This document shows, one piece after another, positions 25,868 through 37,893 of a stretch of DNA of 64,000 nucleotides. The position numbers and the translations under genes were made by a program. Positions within the stretch are counted from its first letter, which is position 1. The number at the start of each line of letters is the position of its first letter. The notes under the pieces are model-generated. The model was not told the DNA's origin and did no database searches. It worked only from the letters and a program-made list of their open reading frames with translations. Source of the stretch: Zonotrichia leucophrys gambelii (lineage: Eukaryota; Chordata; Aves; Passeriformes; Passerellidae); assembly GCF_028769735.1 (NCBI RefSeq), contig NC_088177.1:23163599-23227598 (forward strand), given 5' to 3'.

Positions 25868-27770
25868 GTACAAAAGCATTACTATTAATCTCACTGTGAG
25901 CTGTTGGGCAGTTTCAGCTGGAGGAAGGAAATACCATGTACAGTACCTTTTTAATGCCCTCTCCTTGAGGAATTATTTATTGGTTACCACAAAGGTCACA
26001 ACTAGCACAAAATTAAACAACTACAAATGCTGATCACAGAGCCCAGACATTATATCTGTCTCAATCAGCAAGGGGCAAGGAGAATACATCCTAATCATAT
26101 TGTCAGCTTTTCTCACTCTTCTTACATACATCCTGTTCAGTGGTTTAGAGGTAGCTGAAACAGGTCCTTACCTTTCTCCACAGGTGTCATATTCAGAGTA
26201 TCAGAACCATTCTTTACTGCACCAATTTAATTTCTTTGGCAGCCTTTATGAAATCAGTATTTTTATTATTTTTTTCATAATTTAATACACTGTGTTTAAA
26301 AATTAAAGTTTTTAAAATAAGTAATATCATGCTGTCCAAAGTATACTAATTGCTTTTCAGATACCTGTGAAGACAGAGCTCTTGCCTAGAATATCTTGCA
26401 TATAACACTATACAGCATATACTACACCATGTATTTAATAACTGAGGAAAGTGGGAGAATGGACATGGAGTCCTTTCAAAAGAACAGATGCATTTTCTTA
26501 ATTTACAGAGATTGGTTGCTACAAAATGCATTTAGTAAATAGAAACCCAAAACTGCTGTTCATGCAGCACAATTGGAGACCACAGGCCTGATCTGCAGTA
26601 ACTTCTGAAGAGATCTGGAATGTCTCATGATCACAGACAAATGGGAACAGGGTGTTGGCTTTACCTCTGTGTACACTGCCAGGGAGATTTGGCACGGAAC
26701 TGGACCTCCCCAGACCTTATCTCATATATGTCCTCATACCATCATGATTATAGTAACCCTGTTGCTGGAAAATTCTGTTTTAAGGGCATTTTAAAATTCC
26801 TAAGCAGTAGATGGCAGTGCATACTGAATGTGGGCACTACAGGACTAAATACCACCAAAATAAGACTCTAGTTAGAAATAACTTCAATATTTATGTAGGT
26901 GATTACCAAAAAAAGACCTGTAATACATTTATGTATGCTAATATATGTGACAATTGTCACAAAGATAATTTATTAAGCTTACATTTAGAGTTTTTCATTA
27001 ATTTTGTTTCTTTCATCTTATTTTCTACAGAATTTCACAGAGGAATTATAGGATCTCTGTCCTGCTTGTTTTCAGAAATCCAGTTACAAAAGAACCTTCC
27101 CCCTCTCAAACAGCAACATCAAATAATTAATTTCCTTTCATTTTGGCCATTGAGCATCTTTCAAATTCTTAATCCACAATCCCTTAAAAAGCAGTCAGTT
27201 GGACCCACAAAGGGTGTGTAAATTGCATATAAAATTGTGGTTCTTTAGTCCACATAGGCAAAGGCTGTATACACTGTAGGACAAGACAGAAATGGGCAGA
27301 GTGAGCAAAAGGGCTGCTTTGAATGAAAAACTGATTTAGTGTCCTTGACTGCTCTAACAGCAGTTTGTGTGCATGCAAGCAGCAGCACAGATAAATCTAT
27401 TAGGATCACTACTCAAAAGCTCCAATACACAGCTCCCCAAAACATTTAATAAGATGAGAGATTGAGATGTATCCATAGTTTTTCCCCATAAACTGAGTCT
27501 GTGCAGGGTTAGAGCAGAGAGTAAATCTTTACTTGACAGGCTATCATTTCTGCAGAGTTTAGAAAAACATACCAAGTGCTTGATAACAATCATCACCTCT
27601 TCTGCCTCAATGTAATCTCAGCAGTATTAGCATTATTATTTCATCATAGTTTTGCCATGAATCAGAAAAGGCTTGTGTTACAGGGCAACAGTAGACTAAC
27701 AAGTTAGAAAACTTTTTTTAAAACTATATTGATTGTTAGCCCTTTACCTCTTTTATCTCTTTCATTATAG
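25868..27770 (+). other. PDE11A intron, about 1.9 kb
   Basis: AT-rich, with nothing recognised inside. Short reading frames here have no resemblance to known proteins. Confidence 0.85.
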
Positions 27771-27871
27771 GGTCACAACATCTTTGCTAACTTGTCCTCT
27801 AAGGACTACAGTGACCTTATGCAGCTTCTAAAGCAATCGATATTGGCAACAGACCTCACTCTGTATTTTGA
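27771..27871 (+). CDS. PDE11A: PDE11A coding exon (101 bp)
   Basis: This encodes GHNIFANLSSKDY through TDLTLYF plus two bases of a split glutamate codon. It forms central helices of the catalytic domain. The acceptor is ATTATAG and the donor is GTAAGT. Confidence 0.97.
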
Positions 27872-30800
27872 GTAAGTATTGGCATTTCTGGTATTTGATG
27901 AATGAAAATTCAGAGAACTTACTCTAATGACCTATTAAATACCAATAAGGATATATAATATGAGAAATTAGTGTTCAGCTATGGTTGAAGAGGTTTAGTC
28001 TAATACTTAGTATCTTTTAGACTAATACATATATCTCAAGTGTCCAAATAAGTTTTGCTTTAATGTGTAACATGTCTGTATCAACCAAAAGCAAGTGAAA
28101 TGTTAGCTTTATACTTCAAAGCAATTCCAGGAACCAGTTGCAGCTCAGTTCTATAATTTTTCTGTCCCTTCTATGATCATTTCTTCAGGCACATAGAAAA
28201 TCAATGACATTTGAGAATTCTTTTCCACCATTTCAGCATCTCTAAACATTTGTGCTAAGAAATATTGTGTTTAGTTACAGACCCAGTTACACAGATAATA
28301 AAGGAGACGCTTTGCTGCTTTGAAGATGAATTATGCCAATTCATGTCACATGATGAGAATAGTCTTAAAAAGCCTAACTGTGGAGAAGTACACTAGGATG
28401 TCTCTCACCCAGATTCTTCCCTTTCCTTGTTTGCAAATCAAATCTCAAAGTAGATTTCAAGCTGGTCCTGTATGTCAAATATTGTTAATTTTTACCAAGC
28501 TCATCCCACTGAGGATGTGTGGGAGGATGCACGTAGTCAGAGGAGGAATGGTGTCACCATCACAGTGCACTTCTGACATCTGGCATTAGCAGTGCTGACA
28601 GATGTGCAGTTTCAGTGCACTGCCTTCCCAGTCATGACAATAAGTCATCCTTAGGAATTTTTGTTTGGTGTCCATTAGCATTCTATCCTGTCTGTCTTTC
28701 TGCCATGTCTCAAGTGAAATTATTAGAGTTGTACCAGGGGAAGTTTAGCTTAGATATTAGAGAAAAAAAAATTCACTGAAAGAGTGGTTAGACATTTGAA
28801 TAAGTTATCCAGGGAGATGGTGGAGTCAGCACCTTTGGAAGTATAAAGGAGTTGTCTTGATATGGTGCTTAGGGGGAATATGGTTCAGGGGTGATGATGG
28901 TGGTGCTGGGTTGATGGTTGTACTTGATGACCTTGAAGCTCTTCCATTCTGTGAGATACAAGGACCATAGGTCCTCTTGTCTCATCGTAAATCAACGCTG
29001 CAGAAATGCTTTGTGCTCTCAAGGAGGACAGGAGTGACAAGGACTGAGAGGACAGCTGCCCTGGCACAGCTCCATGTGCTCCCCCTGGCCGAGACCCTGG
29101 AGGAGCCGGAGGGGGCTCATGGCAGTGCCTTGGGATAGACCTCGTTCAGACCCAGATGTGATGGAGCTCTCTTCCCTTCCGGCCTTAAGCTGAAAAACTA
29201 TGTGGTCAATTTTTTTGTCTAGTTCTAGTATGGAGAAATAATGTCCAAAAGGGACATAACTGAATTTCGAGATTATTTTTTCTTACTTGCATAATTGATT
29301 TTTCATGCTGCATAAATCAGAAGACTTTTAGCAAATGAGGCCTCTTTACTCAAAAGTCTGCAGATAAATTATTTTTTCCTCTTGTGTTACTGCGATTCAT
29401 TAATGAGGTGGTAGCTATGCTAGTTTATTTCCAGAAGTGCCTGAAAATCACTCTCTAGAAACATTGGTGCTTTACATTTCTTAAAACCACCCTATGTGAA
29501 TAGCTGTTTCTACACAAGTACCTAATTTGTTTTTTCAGTTTGCTACGTCGTCAATATTTTTGTAGAGAGGGGAATTCTCATATCAGTGTTCTTGAAATGA
29601 CTGAATCTAATGATCACAAGCTCCAGGTATTAAAACAGCAACAAAACTGTTGCAGAGCAAGACTTTATGACCTTCTCAAGGCTTTACTTTTATACAAACA
29701 AACAAAAAGATGACTCTCACTGCAAGATCAGATGGGAAATAGTTTATAATTCTAGATAACGACACTTGTAGATAATACAAAAAGTAAAAGCATGGAGCCA
29801 AAATGAAGTTTATGGAAATTTGTCCAAATGATGTCTTGAGCCAGTGGGCTGTAGAGCAGATGAATTTGTTATACATAGGAAAACAACCTCCCTTCGAGGC
29901 AAAATGCAGCCAGAGTCAATGTTACTTGAAGACCCTGGAAAATTATTATAATTCAGTTTGTTTCTGAAATTCTGCCATATTATATTTGCTTATTAACAGA
30001 AAACCTCATCATTTTGGATATCAAAAAAACCCAGTAGGAAATGCTAAATTGTTTCATCATACATGGCTGCTTTCATCTGGTTCAGTCCTTCCTACACTGA
30101 AATTTCTCTGTAGAGCTGGACTACTACTTCTCTATCCATTTAAATGGATTTCAAAGAAAATCCTTAAAGCTTTTAGCCTAACATAAGGCCTTGAGATTCA
30201 CATTTTCAATTACTGTTTATGGATGTCTAGATTTTAAATTTAAATATTTTAGGTTTTTAGGGTGTCACCTTTCTGTGCTTTCAGCTTAAAACATTCTTGT
30301 CTGGTTCTTGTTCAGGAACATATGAATTTCTCAGAATATCCAATACTTTAAAATGAAATCTCCTGTTTCCCAAAGTATAAGGGATTAGATATCATGCAGT
30401 CATTTATAGCCCTCCTCTCGCTGCTGAATGAAATCCACTATAGAAAGGCCCTGTAGTAGGAGTGACTGGTCATGTATATAACCATGATAGTCAGGGACGA
30501 GAATAATGCAACCTGCCCCGCACAATGTTCTGGAATACAGAGTTTCTGGAAGTGTGCATCTCCTTGTATGCAAATATGTACTGGCTGCCATGAGACTGCA
30601 CTGTCAATAATCACTGTCCAAAGTTTCACTCTAGTTGAAGTAAATGTAGAAAATACAAGATCGCAAACTCTCTCCTGTTCAGGAACCTAACTACATTTCC
30701 TCTTGACAAAGAGCACAGTCTCATATGAGATGGGGCACTACACTGTCCCTTAGGATGTAGGTATTTATTTGCATTCCAGCTTTGATACTCATATGATGTG

Positions 30801-31574
30801 TCACTGGGGGAAAGTTGCTCCAAGATTTTGTACCTCAGCGTCTGTTACATCTTGGGAAGGATCTGTTACATATTTGTAGTCACATTGCAAGCAGTAAGAG
30901 CTGCTTGGAGTCTCAGTGCCATAAAAGATCACAGACTATGATGAATCAGAATTTTGATGCTTAAAGGCAACAATCAAGCATTAATATGTTCTGTCCATCT
31001 CACGTTTTGTCCCCGTTTGAGGACATGAAGAAGGTGTGAGAAGACAAACCATGGCACTAAGCAGGGAGACCTAGTGTCCGGTCTGTAGGAACTATGAACT
31101 CAAAACAGCAGCAGCTCCTGTGTGTCTCTGTTTCTTTCTGTGTGCTGGAAATAACAAATTGCACAGCTCTGAAAAACCCTTCAGGATATAGAAGTAAAAA
31201 CCATTTTGCAAGGACAAGAAAACAGAAGCATGTGTGTATTTCTGGGGTGTCTCTATTGTCTGTCTGTCCACTGCTGTAGGTGAGCATTTCATGCTTCCAT
31301 GGAAGACTGAACATTTCAGAGCCATTCATTTCCTTATTTGTGGAGACCGTAAATCCAATATTGCATTTACTAGGCAACTGTGACATTGATAAGAGACATT
31401 TATAGAAGGTGTTCGGAAATTAGTATGTTTCGCTTAAATGGACTGTCAGTGTAACGGCCTTAACAATAATACATGAGGTGCAGTGATTCCGTATCACACA
31501 GAGAGCTGTGGTTCTGCTGCAGTGCTGCCCTGGAAGTGTCTTATTTCCTTCTCTGACAATCTGGTTTTTTGCAG
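27872..31574 (+). other. PDE11A intron, about 3.7 kb
   Basis: This contains a CR1 3' end on the + strand (28728-28957), directly followed by a GC-richer stretch to about 29180 of unknown origin. The remainder is AT-rich with no supported feature. Confidence 0.85.
28728..28957 (+). mobile_element. CR1 LINE, 5'-truncated 3' end
   Basis: The stretch matches the familiar CR1 3' region: ACCAGGGGAAGTTTAG, then TTCACTGAAAGAGTGG, CCAGGGAGATGGTGGAGTCA, a diverged centre, and the terminal CTTCCATTCTGTGAGAT. It is truncated to about 230 bp and moderately diverged, so it is an old insertion without coding capacity. CR1 is the main retrotransposon of birds and reptiles, which supports the organism assignment. 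Confidence 0.88.
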
Positions 31575-31652
31575 GAGAAGGACCGAGTTTTTTGAGCTTG
31601 TCAGTAAAGGTGGTTATGATTGGAATATAAAAAACCACCGAGAAGTATTTCG
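31575..31652 (+). CDS. PDE11A: PDE11A coding exon (78 bp)
   Basis: This completes the split glutamate and encodes RRTEFFELVSKGGYDW through HREVF, ending two bases into an arginine codon. The acceptor is TTTGCAG and the donor is GTAAGC. The frame is split at both ends and fits its neighbours exactly, which supports both boundaries. Confidence 0.96.
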
Positions 31653-33026
31653 GTAAGCACCGTTTTTTCTTGCTTTCTGGTTATTTCGAAGTGTAGTCAT
31701 ATTTGTTAAAGGAATGTCATGTATTGTGGACTGGAGGCTTAGAATAAAAGAGAAAGTATCTTGTTTTAAAAATACAATCCATGCTATAAATACATGGTAT
31801 GATTTTTTTTCAACATTAGCAAACAGCTGGGATTAATCAACGTGACTTCACCTTCTCCATATCTCCTACACACTCAGTCCTGTTTTCTTCCCTTTCTCCC
31901 AGCCTCACCAGTTCCTGTTCAGCCCTTCTGCTCTTTTTCCAGAAAGTATCAATATTCTGCCTCTCTACACAAAGATCTTTCCTGTCTGTTTCCCTGATCC
32001 CTCTTCCTCTCATCTGTCTTTTTTCACTAGCCATGCACTTCTCTGCTCTTCCAGTGTGTACCTGGGAATTTTCTTATACAGAGTAATCTTCCAGCCCTCA
32101 GGAATGCCCTGAGCATGCATCCTATTGAAAACCTCAGACATTGTGGGTGGTTTGAGTAGATCACACTTTGTAGACAATAAAACGTGTGTATTTGCATATG
32201 CATGCCTGGTTATGTCTCATTTTATCTGAAATTTCATTAAAATTCTGTTATCTTTTGGTCTTTTGACAAAATATTGGCCATTTTCTATTTTCCATACCAT
32301 TTCACCCATTCCTAATTTTAGATTCAGGCAATATATTTGATGCTTCATTTTCAGTGCCCTTGTTCTTCATTTAAACTTTCTTAGACTTTTATCTGCATCA
32401 TGTACTGTACATAAACGCTTTCTACAGCTGAACGGTTTCCTTCTCCTAATGCATATAAAACATGGTTGTAGCTAGATATTAAACTACAGTGGAACCGTAT
32501 AGCTCACAGTAAATCTTCAATTTTTATTGTAGATGAGCAGTAGAAACTGCTTAAACAGTGTCTGGGATGCCTCCTGTGATTATAGGCTCTCTTGCTACAG
32601 CAGTCACTTACAAATAGGCATATAAATTAATCCAGTTGCAGGTGTTATTATGTAATAATACCCTTACTTATATCATGTGAAGCACATGCTTTCTAATATA
32701 TTATAGGTATTAATGTAAGTAGTGTTAGAAGTATTGCAAAATTAGCAGTTACTCCCTTGCAATATCATTTCTTTTCTACTGTGCAATGCAGAATACCAAA
32801 ATTCATCATCTTATGTCCTGCAACACATTAGGATTCTGAGGCACAATTGTAAGGTAAAACCACGCTGATGGCTAAGATTTCAAACTTGTCATTCTTTTCT
32901 GGAGGAAAAGAAGGTGCCAGGGCTGACATTTTATATAGGTATTATTTATTTATGCGTCCAGAGCAGAGTTGTTTAGAAATTCAACAAAGGTTGATTCAGC
33001 TTGTATTGTTCATTTCTGTTTTTCAG
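31653..33026 (+). other. PDE11A intron, about 1.4 kb
   Basis: A pyrimidine-rich tract of roughly 190 bp (about 31845-32035) lies shortly after the upstream exon. No other feature was seen. Confidence 0.85.
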
Positions 33027-33090
33027 ATCAATGCTAATGACAGCCTGTGACCTTGGAGCTGTGACCAAACCGTGGGAGATTTCAAGACAG
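33027..33090 (+). CDS. PDE11A: PDE11A coding exon (64 bp, metal-binding Asp; GC donor)
   Basis: One base completes the split arginine, then 21 codons read SMLMTACDLGAV to EISRQ. The Asp of TACDLG is the fourth metal ligand. The acceptor is TTTCAG. The 3' boundary is CAG followed by GCAAGT, a non-canonical GC donor with otherwise perfect consensus. The nearest GT, four bases on, would shift the frame, and the next exon continues correctly only from the GC site. Confidence 0.95.
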
Positions 33091-35935
33091 GCAAGTCATG
33101 ATTAATAGCAGGGCTGGGAGGAGGCGGGACTGGCAGGACAATATTCCCAGGGCCCTGGCTTGCAAGGGACCAAAACTGGAATCAATTTACAGCAGTATTA
33201 ATGCTATAAAAAAATAGCAGGGGGTTTCTGCAAAAAATGGTTTATTGTGTAATCGTTCCCTGTACACATGCTGCTGCGTGCATCTGGCTTTACAACCTCT
33301 CCTCTCATTAACATTTTAAATCCATACCCAAAAATGGATGGATTAAACCAAAAAGGCATTTAGCCACATATAGCTGCATTTACTTGTTTCATCCCAAAGT
33401 TTTCCTTGGCAGTAGTAGGGTCTTCCCTAAATCAAAAATACCAACAGATTATCTGCAAACTTTCATTTGCATAAAATCTTCAGTAGATATGATAAAAGAA
33501 ATGTATTAATTTTCTTAAGAATTTTGCAAAACTCCAAGTGTGGTATAGGGCTTTCTTTTACATCCTGTACCCCTGTACTGAGAAACCAACAAATAAAAAT
33601 TCAGAGTTCTGCTGCTGAGTAGGCTCTTTAGAAATATACATAAAAAATAGATCCAGCAATCCAGCATTGGCAAACAGGTACAATATAAGAAAGCGACCTG
33701 TCCCAAAACTCTTGTCCTTTGCCCCATGATTTTCTTTCTAGACATCTTTCTCTACCCAGAAAACCATCCTTAATATTTCCATGCCAGTCATTCTCTGTCC
33801 TTCAGTGAGGCCCAGAACAAGCCAGCAGAAGACAGACTGTGTCAGGTTTTGGAGGAACTGACAGCATCAAGAGACAAATAGAAAACATACCGGTGCAGCT
33901 GGGTTTGGGTACACAGCTGGAGGAAGTTTGGTGTAACAGCAAGTAATAGTTACAAAGATGAGGTGGAAAAGAGAAAACTAGGCCAGATAACTAGACATGC
34001 AGGAGCAGGCAGATTCCTTTGACAAGGAAGCATTAGAAGCTGAAAAAATTATGGAAATTACATGCACATCAACTGAATAAAACAAATATTTATGGAGGGA
34101 GGGCTTCACCTCAGCTTTCACTTTTGCCAGGTGAGTCTTTTTTGCTTTATCAGCAGACTGTGACAACAGTTCTTTCTAAGGCTATTGCTCTATTTGGCCA
34201 GAACATAGTCACCTTGCATGGAAATCAGGAAAGCTGCTTCTATCCTGCAGGGGGAAATTGAGTTACAAGAATTTTCATTGCCACCTGGCCACTGCTGCAG
34301 TGCGTGCAATCCCTCCTCATTTTTCCTCCTTAACCCAGTTAGCTCCTGCATTTTCATTGACAGCCAAATGTCAGGCAGGGTCTGCTTTCCTAGTTGTGAA
34401 TCTTTTGTGCTATGCTGCTGAATTAGTGCTGGAGTCTCTGGCAAACTGGGGATTTTTATACTTGTCACTCTTGAGGTCTACAGGTGAAAAGTCCCCTGCA
34501 GCTTAGTTATACAGGTTTACTTTATATTGAAGAATTCCACCTGGGATTTCTTGAAGCATTACCCGATTGAGCAGAAGTGCTAGTAAGTCCACAGAGGTAA
34601 AACAGGAAATAGCTGAACCTTAACTGTGCCACGAGAAAAAACCCAAACATACTTGAAAAAAAGGAATAAAGGCCAGATGTAAGATGGAAAAATTTGGGAA
34701 GAGAAGATTAAAACAGGTAAAGAAAAAGGGACGTAAGGAGAACAGGAACTGAATAGCACTGAGGGACAGGAATGATAGTATGCCTTGATTATTTTTATAC
34801 AATACACTTAGCAAACACCTGATTGCTGATAAGTTGTTCAATTATTCCTCTTATCTGGGATGTTGATCCAGAATTTTATTAAGATTTAAGAGTACTTTAT
34901 AACATCACCTACTTCCAAATTATTTTGATACTCCCCATTTCAACTGCAACAAGCTTAGCATTTGTGAATGTTATCTACCTTGCAGTTGCTAAAGCAAGAA
35001 ATTTAGAGATTTTATGACGTACAGGTTCTCTGCTTGATTTACTCTCTTGTGTCTTGGCATTATGAAATAATTTCCTAGCTTAAAAGCAATACACTGGCAT
35101 GACAGGAGCTTTAGTATATGAATGCCTATTCAGTAGATTGGCTTCCAGATTTTTTGCATCTGAAAATGTCGCATGTGCTTATGTTCAAAGCCTCACATAT
35201 GACAGGAGTACAGTACTATATCAGGCTTCCTAAAATTCCTCTGGTTTCCATAACTAAATTTACTTTTAAGTCTTGTCGTCTTCTAAAAAGCACACACCTC
35301 TGCAGTGAATAGAACATTTTCATTCGCAAGAGTCAGAAAGATGCATTTTAACTTCCAACCTACCACTTCTTGATTTTAAATCAAGATTATCATCACAATC
35401 TGAGCCTATACTTAGATATCCAGATCCTATATTGATGAAGTCATGGGGAAAAAAATTAAGGCCTAGTAGGGAAAAAAACCCTTTATGAATTCATATTAGA
35501 TTAAACAACAGAGAGTATTGGTTAATTAAGTTTCTTTGATAAACAAAGTTGTTATTATAGGGCAACAGCCTGTAAATAACCAAAAAGCTCTTGCATGTTT
35601 TACAAAGCATTTTTACAAATGTAATAGTGGATGCTAACAAGAAGCTATCATTTTCTAGTTTGGTCTCAGTTCTTAAGTTGTTATAACTGCATTGAATGCT
35701 ACCTTGGCAGTGCAATGTAATTCCCCAAGTCCCTGTGCCTGACTATGGCTGTTTATGCCCCTTGTATGCCCAGTTCAAAAAACTAATGAACACATGCCTG
35801 ACGTCAGTCCTGTAAGTGAGGTTATTCACTTCTGTACAGTCAAGCACAGGCTGAAGTCATGGTCTAAGCAAAAACTCATTATCCTAAAGACTGTGTAACA
35901 AAAACTCTAATCTTTTATCATTATTTTTATTTTAG
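33091..35935 (+). other. PDE11A intron with GC-AG splice ends, about 2.8 kb
   Basis: It begins GCAAGT and ends TTTTAG. The reading frame across the junction is continuous (ISRQ then AAELV), which fixes both ends. No repeats or genes were recognised inside. Confidence 0.88.
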
Positions 35936-36010
35936 GCCGCTGAGCTGGTAACCAGTGAGTTCTTTGAACAAGGAGACAGAGAAAGATCTGAACTCAAACT
36001 CACCCCTTCT
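35936..36010 (+). CDS. PDE11A: PDE11A coding exon (75 bp)
   Basis: This encodes 25 residues, AAELVTSEFFEQGD to LKLTPS, with both ends in phase 0. The acceptor is TTTTAG and the donor is GTAAGT. It lies between the metal-site helix and the nucleotide-binding helix. The upstream intron is the GC-AG one. Confidence 0.96.
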
Positions 36011-37010
36011 GTAAGTTTTTTATCATTTCTGAAATAGTTACTAATTTGAATAGAGGAAAAAAATATCATTGGGCTCATTCAGAGAAATGAACTGTATTTT
36101 GTACACAAAGAGAAACCTCTGTCCAATAAGGATATGCATTTATAACCACATATAAAATAGCTCTCAGTCAACACAGTCACTTTTGCCCTTTCACAGTCCT
36201 TGAGCCCTTTTACTAGTTTTCTGTACCTATTCCTAAGGTTATCCTATCAGTGAATTTTCTAAGCAGCAGGTGTTGGGTTTAATACACCGAAGTGAAGTAA
36301 AAACTCACAGCTACCTATGGAAATCAAAACTGCCAGATTTACTTTGTGTTGCAGCTGTATATCTGTGTTATTTGAAATGCATTTCTATAAGTATACATGT
36401 AAATATACTACTGTGATTGAAGGGATAAAATGGAATTGAGTGGAATAAAGCCAGATAGGTATAAACTGTCAAACAAGTACTAGGAAAGTCTCATAAATAT
36501 TTTCACTGAACAATTAGAAGAGAAAGCCTTATCCAGGTTGAATAACTCAAAATGTGGAGCAACCATTATCTGGAGGCAATAGGAGAAGGGTAACAAAGTA
36601 CTCTAAAGAATTTAACTGGGAAGAAGACAGCCAGCCCAAATCCATCACTGTTTTGTTGAGCTGCAAAACCCTATGTGAGAAAAGAGAAAATTCTGCTCAA
36701 AGGTATCTGCTTTACATTCCTACAGGAGGTTACTTACCACCTCAACTCCAACTGTGGAGCATTTATTTTACACTACAGAATTATAAACACAGAACACATT
36801 CAGCCTAAAAGTTTCAAAACAGAATTGAAAATAACCAGGTTTTTTTTCATGCCAGGCAAAGCAGTGAGAAGGCACCTGCAGAGATTGATTATGGTTTACG
36901 AAGTGTTCTGGTTGTGAGAATTTGACCATAGCTGCAAAGTGCTGGATGATGTGTCTGTAAAATACTCAGTGTAATTAAAGTATGACAGTTTTGTTTCCTT
37001 CTCAATTCAG
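36011..37010 (+). other. PDE11A intron, 1.0 kb
   Basis: It runs from a GTAAGT donor to an ATTCAG acceptor. Nothing was recognised inside. Confidence 0.88.
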
Positions 37011-37094
37011 GCCATTTTTGATCGGAACAGGAAGCATGAACTACCCAGGCTGCAGCTCGAGTGGATTGATAGCATCTGCATGCCATTGTATGAG
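37011..37094 (+). CDS. PDE11A: PDE11A coding exon (84 bp, invariant glutamine)
   Basis: This encodes 28 residues, AIFDRNRKHE to MPLYE. LQLEWID contains the invariant glutamine that hydrogen-bonds the purine ring in all class I PDEs. The acceptor is ATTCAG and the donor is GTAATT, phase 0. It is followed by a 13.5 kb intron. Confidence 0.96.
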
Positions 37095-37667
37095 GTAATT
37101 TTTACTTACTGCTCCTGTAGAGTCCAGAGGAGATTGTTCTTGTCTCTCAGAGTTAGCTTTCAGAGCAGCCGTGAAGGCTATTTGAACTCTTGTCTTACTT
37201 TGACTTTACCAAAAGTCTCAATTTCATTAAGAAATCTTCCGATTCCCTGAATCTGTCTGTAAATATCTGTAATGTCTGTAAATTCCTCTCTAAGGTATAA
37301 AAGCTGATAGAGTTTACTATGTTTGAGACAAACTGATTCTCATCATGGTGAGGTATGGAGCACTAGAGGGACAGTCTCAGTAGGTGCTGTCAAACTTGTC
37401 CAAATCTGTGTGAAGCAAAAGGAAACTCAAGGCTGGGCCTTTGTACTTTCCTCTGACCCTAAAGGCTTGTCCTAGAGTGCACCTTCCCAAACTGCTACAG
37501 GGCATTCTAGGCCAACCTTTAGGGTCTATGATAAAACAATTGTTGTTTAACCTGTGCTGTTTAACTCAGAGTTTATGCTTTTAATTGTGCTTCTGCACAG
37601 ACTGCCTGGGTGCTTGGCACATGGTGTGTAAATGCCCAAGTGCTCCTCTATTTAAGGCTAGAGATAA

Positions 37668-37893
37668 CCACAGAACCATTAAGGTTGGAAAAGACCTCTA
37701 AGATCATCAAGTCCAGCCATTAATCTGGCACTGCCAGGTCCACACTAAACCATATCCCTAAGCAGAACATCTACAGGTTTACTGAACATTTCAGGTACAG
37801 TGATTCCACCACTTCCCTGGGCAGCCTGTTCCAATGCTTGACCACCATTTCACAAAGAACTTTTTCCTATCAGAACAATGCTTCTGCCTTTTT
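37668..37893 (-). mobile_element. CR1 LINE, 5'-truncated 3' end (reverse orientation)
   Basis: The reverse complement of a CR1 3' end. It starts with ACAGAACCATTAAGGTTGG and AAAGACCTCTAAGATCATCA, continues through ACTTCCCTGGGCAGCCTGTT and CCAATGCTTGACCACC, and fades out after TTTTTCCTATCAGAAC. It is about 225 bp, non-coding and better preserved than the copy near 28.8 kb. Confidence 0.92.
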
